Source of the DNA: VRUB01 sp046758085
Lineage (GTDB): Bacteria > Pseudomonadota > Gammaproteobacteria > Acidiferrobacterales > SPGG2
NCBI GenBank assembly: GCA_046758085.1
Contig: JBHHZP010000071.1
Location: 1-17,295, forward strand
Length of the DNA stretch: 17,295 nucleotides
Direction of reading: 5' to 3'
Shown: positions 14,428 to 17,295 of the stretch, in pieces
Numbering within the stretch: the first letter of the stretch is position 1
How the letters are laid out: each line of letters opens with the position of its first letter
The notes under the pieces: generated by a model
The model's database searches: none
Told to the model about the DNA's origin: nothing
The model's input: only the letters and a program-made list of their open reading frames with translations
Program-made: the position numbers and the translations under genes

Positions 14428-14458
14428 AGCCTAATACCTGGAGTCAGCTCCAGGTCAA
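14428..14458 (-). promoter_or_regulatory. MerR-family-controlled promoter of the metal operon
   Basis: Read on the minus strand: TTGACC (14458-14453), a 19-bp spacer and TAGGCT (14433-14428). The overlong spacer with a dyad inside is the hallmark of promoters that MerR-type activators rescue by DNA distortion. The dyad ACCTGGAGTCAGCTCCAGGT (14436-14455) has 8-bp arms plus one mismatch and closely resembles the E. coli zntA operator (CTGGAGT..ACTCCAG). It would drive barrel 1 through the MerR gene, about 6.6 kb. Confidence 0.8.
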
Positions 14459-14490
14459 GTACCTTCGGGGATCTTTATCGACGGGTAGGG
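14448..14490. repeat. Duplicated promoter-upstream segment, copy A
   Basis: From the operator arm outward the sequence CTCCAGGTCAAGT, then CGGGGAT...TCG.CGGGTAGGG, recurs at 16278-16322 with two inserted bases and scattered differences. The common origin covers the promoter and about 30 bases upstream of it. A shorter third copy of the CCTTCGGGGATCTTTAT part is found at 14545-14562 without a promoter. Confidence 0.5.
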
Positions 14491-14675
14491 GCGGGGATGC
14501 CAGGGTCAGCCAAGAGGCTGGGACTCTGCACGCGGGCATCCAGCCCTTCGGGGGATATTTATGGAATCGCTAAGAAATGCCGGATGGGAACCAACGCTGA
14601 GAGCAATAGAAGTGAGCTTCGATCCTCTCCAGGTGCGAGGAGCATCCAACTAGCCGCTCAGACCATTCCTCTCGG

Positions 14676-15608
14676 TCAATGGCATTCAATCTTCGAGATC
14701 CGGTTCTTAAAGAAGTCGCTGACGTAGACTGCTCCATCGCTAGCGACCGCGACCCCGGCTGGGTACTGGACTAGTTGCTCTTCACCTGGTTGACCCTTAC
14801 CCCATACCCCTAGAAGCTCACCTTTCTCCGTGAACTTTTGCACTCGGTAGTTGAAGGCGTCGGCGACGTAAACATCGTCGCGCGAATCCACCGCGACTGC
14901 TTTGGCCAACCGAAACCAACCGTACCATTTGCCGGAGATACCGAAGCCAACACCGCCCCATTGTGTGAGGTAAACTCCCTCGGGCGTAAATTTCTGGATC
15001 CGGTGGTTATACGCATCGGCGACAAAGACCTCTCCGCTAGAGTTCGTAGCGACATCGGTGGGGTAGTGAAAGCGACCGCTTCTCCGGCCTTGGTCGCCCC
15101 ACTGCATGACGAACTTTCCATCGCCAGTAAATTTCTGTATACGGTGATTGTAAAAATCGGCCACGTACACATAGCCGTTACTGTCGGCTGCGATCCCGCT
15201 GGGGGCATCGAACTCTCCCTCGCTCTTGCCGTACCCGCCCCACTGCGCGATGAGCGCGCCGTTGCTTGTGAGCTTCGAAATGCGATCGGTGAGGAAATCG
15301 GCAACATAGACAAAATCACCTATCACTGTTACTGCTACCGGCCTTCTGAACCCCCTCCACGCATCAACCAAGGTACCGTCTTCGCGGAATTTCTTGATCA
15401 CGCTGTTTTCCGTGTCCGCCACGTAAAGGAAATCGTTTCCGCGCGTGAGGCCCATCGGACGATTGAACTTTGCCTTCTCAATATTCTCGATGCCCCATCG
15501 TGTGACAGTTTTGCAGGTCTCGCTCGGCGATGAGAACGGCACAAAAAAATAAGTTGCTGTTCCAATCAGAAACAAAAGCATAAGCAGCATTGTCAAAACT
15601 TTTCTCAC
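14676..15608 (-). CDS. Membrane-anchored NHL-repeat beta-propeller protein (second copy)
   Basis: A 310-residue protein from a GTG start that overlaps the stop of the preceding HMA gene as GTGA (15605-15608), a translational coupling signal. Residues 5-25 (VLTMLLMLLFLIGTATYFFVP) form a signal anchor, so the domain is periplasmic. From residue 33 there are about six NHL units: FLYVADTENSVIKKF, FVYVADFLTDRISKL, YVYVADFYNHRIQKF, VFVADAYNHRIQKF, DVYVADAFNYRVQKF and AVYVSDFFKNRISKI, each opening with FxxPxGIA. It is clearly paralogous to the protein at 10880-11860, including the Trp-rich insert (SGKWYGWFRLAKAVAV versus GPFNGWFATVTGITL) between blades 4 and 5. A lone Cys is near the C-terminus and one at about residue 32. 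Same strand and promoter style as the main metal operon. Confidence 0.92.
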   Translation of the reverse strand: MRKVLTMLLMLLFLIGTATYFFVPFSSPSETCKTVTRWGIENIEKAKFNRPMGLTRGNDFLYVADTENSVIKKFREDGTLVDAWRGFRRPVAVTVIGDFVYVADFLTDRISKLTSNGALIAQWGGYGKSEGEFDAPSGIAADSNGYVYVADFYNHRIQKFTGDGKFVMQWGDQGRRSGRFHYPTDVATNSSGEVFVADAYNHRIQKFTPEGVYLTQWGGVGFGISGKWYGWFRLAKAVAVDSRDDVYVADAFNYRVQKFTEKGELLGVWGKGQPGEEQLVQYPAGVAVASDGAVYVSDFFKNRISKIECH

Positions 15609-15922
15609 GGTTTTACGATTTCGTAATCATAAGGATAATCCGCTTTTTTTACGGCCATCCTTATTTGCTCCAAGGTGACGATTGTTCCTTCTGCGATAAC
15701 AGCACGTATTTTCTGCTCTTTCCAAAGCAGCTCTACGCGCTGAACGCCATCTAGCTCCAACAGTCTCTTCTCTACACCGTAAGCGCAGTAGGGACCGGGG
15801 ATACCGGGAACCGACAGGACAATCTCTGTGTCTTGCGCACCGACAGGCCGTACTAGCAGCAACGCGATCGCCGTAATACAGGTCATCGATGTTGAGCTCT
15901 TTAAGCTAGGTCGCAAACCCAT
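15605..15922 (-). CDS. HMA-like exported protein lacking the first metal-binding Cys
   Basis: A 105-residue product. The ATG at 15922 follows AAAGGAG very closely; an internal ATG at 15886 (residue 13) gives a cleaner signal peptide, MTCITAIALLLVRPVGAQ. The domain aligns to the tandem carriers of the main operon: VPGIPGPYCAYGVEKRL against VDGLACPYCAYGIEKKL, then DGVQRVELLWKEQKIRAVIAEG and AVKKADYPYDYEIV. The first Cys of the CxxC is Gly43 (GPYC), leaving only Cys46. One-Cys HMA proteins may bind metal as dimers, or be decaying. It is coupled to the NHL gene by a GTGA overlap. Confidence 0.85.
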   Translation of the reverse strand: MGLRPSLKSSTSMTCITAIALLLVRPVGAQDTEIVLSVPGIPGPYCAYGVEKRLLELDGVQRVELLWKEQKIRAVIAEGTIVTLEQIRMAVKKADYPYDYEIVKP

Positions 15923-15928
15923 TCTCCT

Positions 15929-16186
15929 TTAACTGCGCTTCAGGTGAAACTCTGGAGGCCTGCAAGTGCGAACAGCGAAGCCTGTATACGTGGCTAGGCC
16001 CGGTCTTGATTGGAAATCAGCACGTCTTGCCTTTGAAAGTCGCTCACCGTGCATCTGTGACGGGGTAGACGAGTGCACGGCACGCGAGCGGTCGACGTGC
16101 AAGCGGTACACGTCGGAAGCCGCAAATGTATCGAGCGAAGTAAGCAACATGGCCAGAGTAATGATGGTCGCACGTACCCGGTTCAT
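15929..16186 (-). pseudogene. Frameshifted HMA-domain carrier
   Basis: The frame from the ATG at 16186 begins with a good signal peptide (RATIITLAMLLTSLDTFAAS) and the HMA opening SDVYRLHVD, equivalent to TLYELRVD of the intact carriers. It then leaves the family at the metal-binding loop: the bases there read LAC in the +1 frame (GCTCGCGTGC), as expected for GLACPYC after a small indel. No HMA C-terminal half follows in any frame I can follow. It is the first gene after the promoter at 16258-16288 and would be the counterpart of one of the tandem carriers. Alternative: a short novel exported peptide. Confidence 0.6.
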
Positions 16187-16257
16187 ATTTGTGCTGTTTC
16201 GGGCGTTGATGAAATTCCGCTTGGCACGAACGCCAGTGGGTATCTTCATACCCCGGC

Positions 16258-16288
16258 AGCCTACACCCTGGAGCCGACTCCAGGTCAA
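16258..16288 (-). promoter_or_regulatory. MerR-family-controlled promoter of the second unit
   Basis: On the minus strand TTGACC (16288-16283), 19-bp spacer, TAGGCT (16263-16258): the same hexamers and spacing as the promoter at 14428-14458. The spacer contains CCTGGAGCCGACTCCAGG (16267-16284), an operator of the same CTGGAG class. It should drive the HMA pseudogene, the GPYC protein and the second NHL propeller under the same regulator. Confidence 0.8.
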
Positions 16289-16322
16289 GTGTCGCTACGG
16301 GGATATCTGTCGCGGGGTAGGG
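16278..16322. repeat. Duplicated promoter-upstream segment, copy B
   Basis: Partner of 14448-14490. It shares CTCCAGGTCAAGT, CGGGGAT and GGGTAGGG blocks, consistent with a duplication that carried promoter plus upstream DNA. Confidence 0.5.
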
Positions 16323-16346
16323 CCTATGTCATTGGGGTAGGTGTAA

Positions 16347-16375
16347 TTTCAATATTTCATGAATTATTGTAATAT
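16347..16375 (+). promoter_or_regulatory. Possible promoter and operator of the arsR-type gene
   Basis: TAATAT at 16370-16375 is a fair -10, with TTTCAA (16347-16352) as weak -35 at 17 bp. Imperfect dyads (ATATT...AATAT, and the palindrome TTCATGAA) overlap the spacer and would suit an ArsR-type autorepressor. The start would fall near the ATG at 16384, where no Shine-Dalgarno sequence is seen. Confidence 0.35.
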
Positions 16376-16383
16376 GTGTCGCG

Positions 16384-16776
16384 ATGGAAGATAGTCTTAT
16401 CATCGTCGCACTAGCGGCTCTCGCCCAGGAAACGCGGCTGTCCATATTTCGCTTGCTCGTGCAGGAAGGGCCACGGGGACTCCCGGCAGGGGACGTCGGC
16501 CATAGGCTCGGTATCCCTGCCAATGCGTTGTCATTCCATCTGAATCGGCTTCGATCTGCGGGGCTAATCACTGCGCAACGCAATGGCCGGCAGATTATCT
16601 ACGCAGTGGACTTCGAAGCCACGCAGAGTTTCATGAAGTTCTTGACTGAGAACTGCTGTGCGCGGAGCGATATGAAGTGTTCGCCCGATTGCCCGCCAAC
16701 CGGTCCCGATCAAGCCAAACCGCGCCCACAAAGGGTAGCAACTGCTCGCCGAAGGCGGGAAAAACCTTCGGCCTAG
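16384..16776 (+). CDS. ArsR-family metal/metalloid-responsive repressor
   Basis: A 130-residue winged-helix protein. ALAALAQETRLSIFRLLVQEGPRGLPAGDVGHRLGIPANALSFHLNRLRSAGLITAQRNGRQIIYAVD (about residues 9-76) is the ArsR helix-turn-helix and wing. The alpha3 ELCVC-type site of classical ArsR is missing (GDVGHRLG instead). A Cys cluster follows at the C-terminal helix: ENCCARSDMKCSPDC (Cys91, 92, 99, 103). This resembles the ArsR of Acidithiobacillus ferrooxidans, where a C-terminal CC...C set binds As(III). A basic tail follows. It is divergent from the second metal unit and just upstream of a membrane protein gene with which it is probably cotranscribed. Ligand is not certain: As, Sb or another thiophilic metal. 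Confidence 0.9.
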   Translation: MEDSLIIVALAALAQETRLSIFRLLVQEGPRGLPAGDVGHRLGIPANALSFHLNRLRSAGLITAQRNGRQIIYAVDFEATQSFMKFLTENCCARSDMKCSPDCPPTGPDQAKPRPQRVATARRRREKPSA

Positions 16777-16785
16777 GAGGTGTAT

Positions 16786-17229
16786 ATGAGAATACATCGT
16801 CTGACACGACAGGACACACTTAAAGCAGTCGGCATCGGAATAGTCACTGCCTTGATCTTGTCTGGCTTTATGGTACCGGCTTTCAAACTGGGGATCGCCC
16901 CCTTTCCGAAGTTGCCTAGCCTTGCTTTTGCCGAGCTGCTCTTCGGCGCGAATCTGCCGTTGCCGGTAGGTGTGTTGTTTCATGTTGTATATGTAACATT
17001 TTGGGCGGTCGCTTACGTCGTGCTGTTCCGGGACCGCCTGAGCTTTTTGAACGCTTTGTGGTTAGGGCTTGCCCTCTGGGCAGTGATCCTCGTGGTTTTC
17101 TTTCCGTTACTGGGATGGGGCTTTTTGGGTCTTGCGGTCAGCCCGAAACTGATACCGGCTGCATTTGTACCGCATTTTCTCTTCGCAGTATTTCTGTGGG
17201 GGTTATGCCGGCTGGTCCTGAAGAGCTAA
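16786..17229 (+). CDS. Small four-helix membrane protein, function unknown
   Basis: A 147-residue protein. The ATG at 16786 is preferred because AGGAGG ends five bases before it; a GTG at 16780 is inside that site. Four hydrophobic helices are visible: about 15-33, 56-80, 88-113 and 120-142, with His near helix 2 (VGVLFHVVYVTFWAVAYVVLF) and PHFLFAVFLWGLCRL at the end. The pattern recalls small membrane families such as DUF6789/YagU-like proteins, but I cannot confirm membership. It follows the arsR-type gene by 9 bp, so both are probably one transcript and the protein may be induced by the same metal. Confidence 0.75.
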   Translation: MRIHRLTRQDTLKAVGIGIVTALILSGFMVPAFKLGIAPFPKLPSLAFAELLFGANLPLPVGVLFHVVYVTFWAVAYVVLFRDRLSFLNALWLGLALWAVILVVFFPLLGWGFLGLAVSPKLIPAAFVPHFLFAVFLWGLCRLVLKS

Positions 17230-17231
17230 TA

Positions 17232-17261
17232 GGGTGCTGAATAACTATTTTCAGTACCCTG
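17232..17261 (+). terminator. Hairpin after the last gene
   Basis: AGGGTGCTGAA (17232-17242) pairs with TTCAGTACCCT (17251-17261) with one G-T wobble and an 8-base loop, starting two bases after the stop of the membrane protein gene. No T-tract follows, so it may be a factor-dependent terminator or the tip of a repeat or insertion element continuing beyond the window. Confidence 0.4.
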
Positions 17262-17295
17262 GTGGAGCGGTACACGGAGGCACCGCACATTTGTC

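Noticed and set aside
14506..14546. Weak inverted repeat GGCTGG...CCAGCC as terminator of the second NHL gene
   Set aside because: Six paired bases with an 18-base loop and no T-run on the minus strand; too weak to support.
1..17295. CRISPR array or tandem short repeats
   Set aside because: No regularly spaced repeat-spacer pattern was seen; the repeats found are dispersed pairs or protein-level NHL repeats.

Overview
The window looks like a chromosomal segment of a proteobacterium, most likely a gammaproteobacterium. The fkpB-ispH pair at the left edge is a classic gammaproteobacterial linkage. Base composition is GC-rich, the genes are outer-membrane, periplasmic and metal-resistance types, and there is a possible relic of a PEP-CTERM-like exported protein. 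I cannot name the genus. Core genes sit on the left and accessory content fills the rest.

Left (1-2560): the tail of an unseen upstream gene (lspA by context), fkpB (FKBP-type isomerase), ispH (isoprenoid pathway), about 450 bp without a gene, a Fur/Irr-like repressor that may be read from a leaderless transcript, and tRNA-Thr(CGT) with its own promoter. The 3' half of the tRNA is repeated exactly (44 bp) at 4745-4788. This is the signature of site-specific integration into a tRNA gene. The 2.2 kb between the copies holds only a truncated VapC toxin and a chimeric gene (class III cyclase plus TolB-like domain plus haloacid-dehalogenase-type HAD). No integrase remains.

Middle (4790-7764): gene-poor decayed sequence, a possible remnant of an exported protein, an anchored lytic transglycosylase, and a 0.7 kb intergenic region with two 17-bp direct repeats and a sigma54-like -24/-12 element. 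These lie ahead of a TIGR02466-type putative 2OG-Fe(II) oxygenase.

Right (7778-17229): a metal-response island. One minus-strand operon runs from a MerR-type promoter near 14430 to 7778. It encodes outer-membrane barrel 1, two periplasmic HMA carriers (CPYC, CPFC), barrel 2, a membrane-anchored NHL propeller, a P1B-type ATPase with the unusual intramembrane motif YPC and HMA domains at both ends, and a MerR-family sensor. A second minus-strand unit (HMA pseudogene, HMA protein that has lost one Cys, NHL propeller) starts from a promoter with the same hexamers, the same 19-bp spacing and a nearly identical operator near 16270. A divergent ArsR-type regulator with a Cys-rich tail and a small four-helix membrane protein close the window. 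My reading (inference) is a MerR-controlled export route from cytosol to outer membrane for a soft metal of unknown identity, with a partly decayed second copy. The co-operonic NHL propellers and paired barrels are the least explained and most interesting part.
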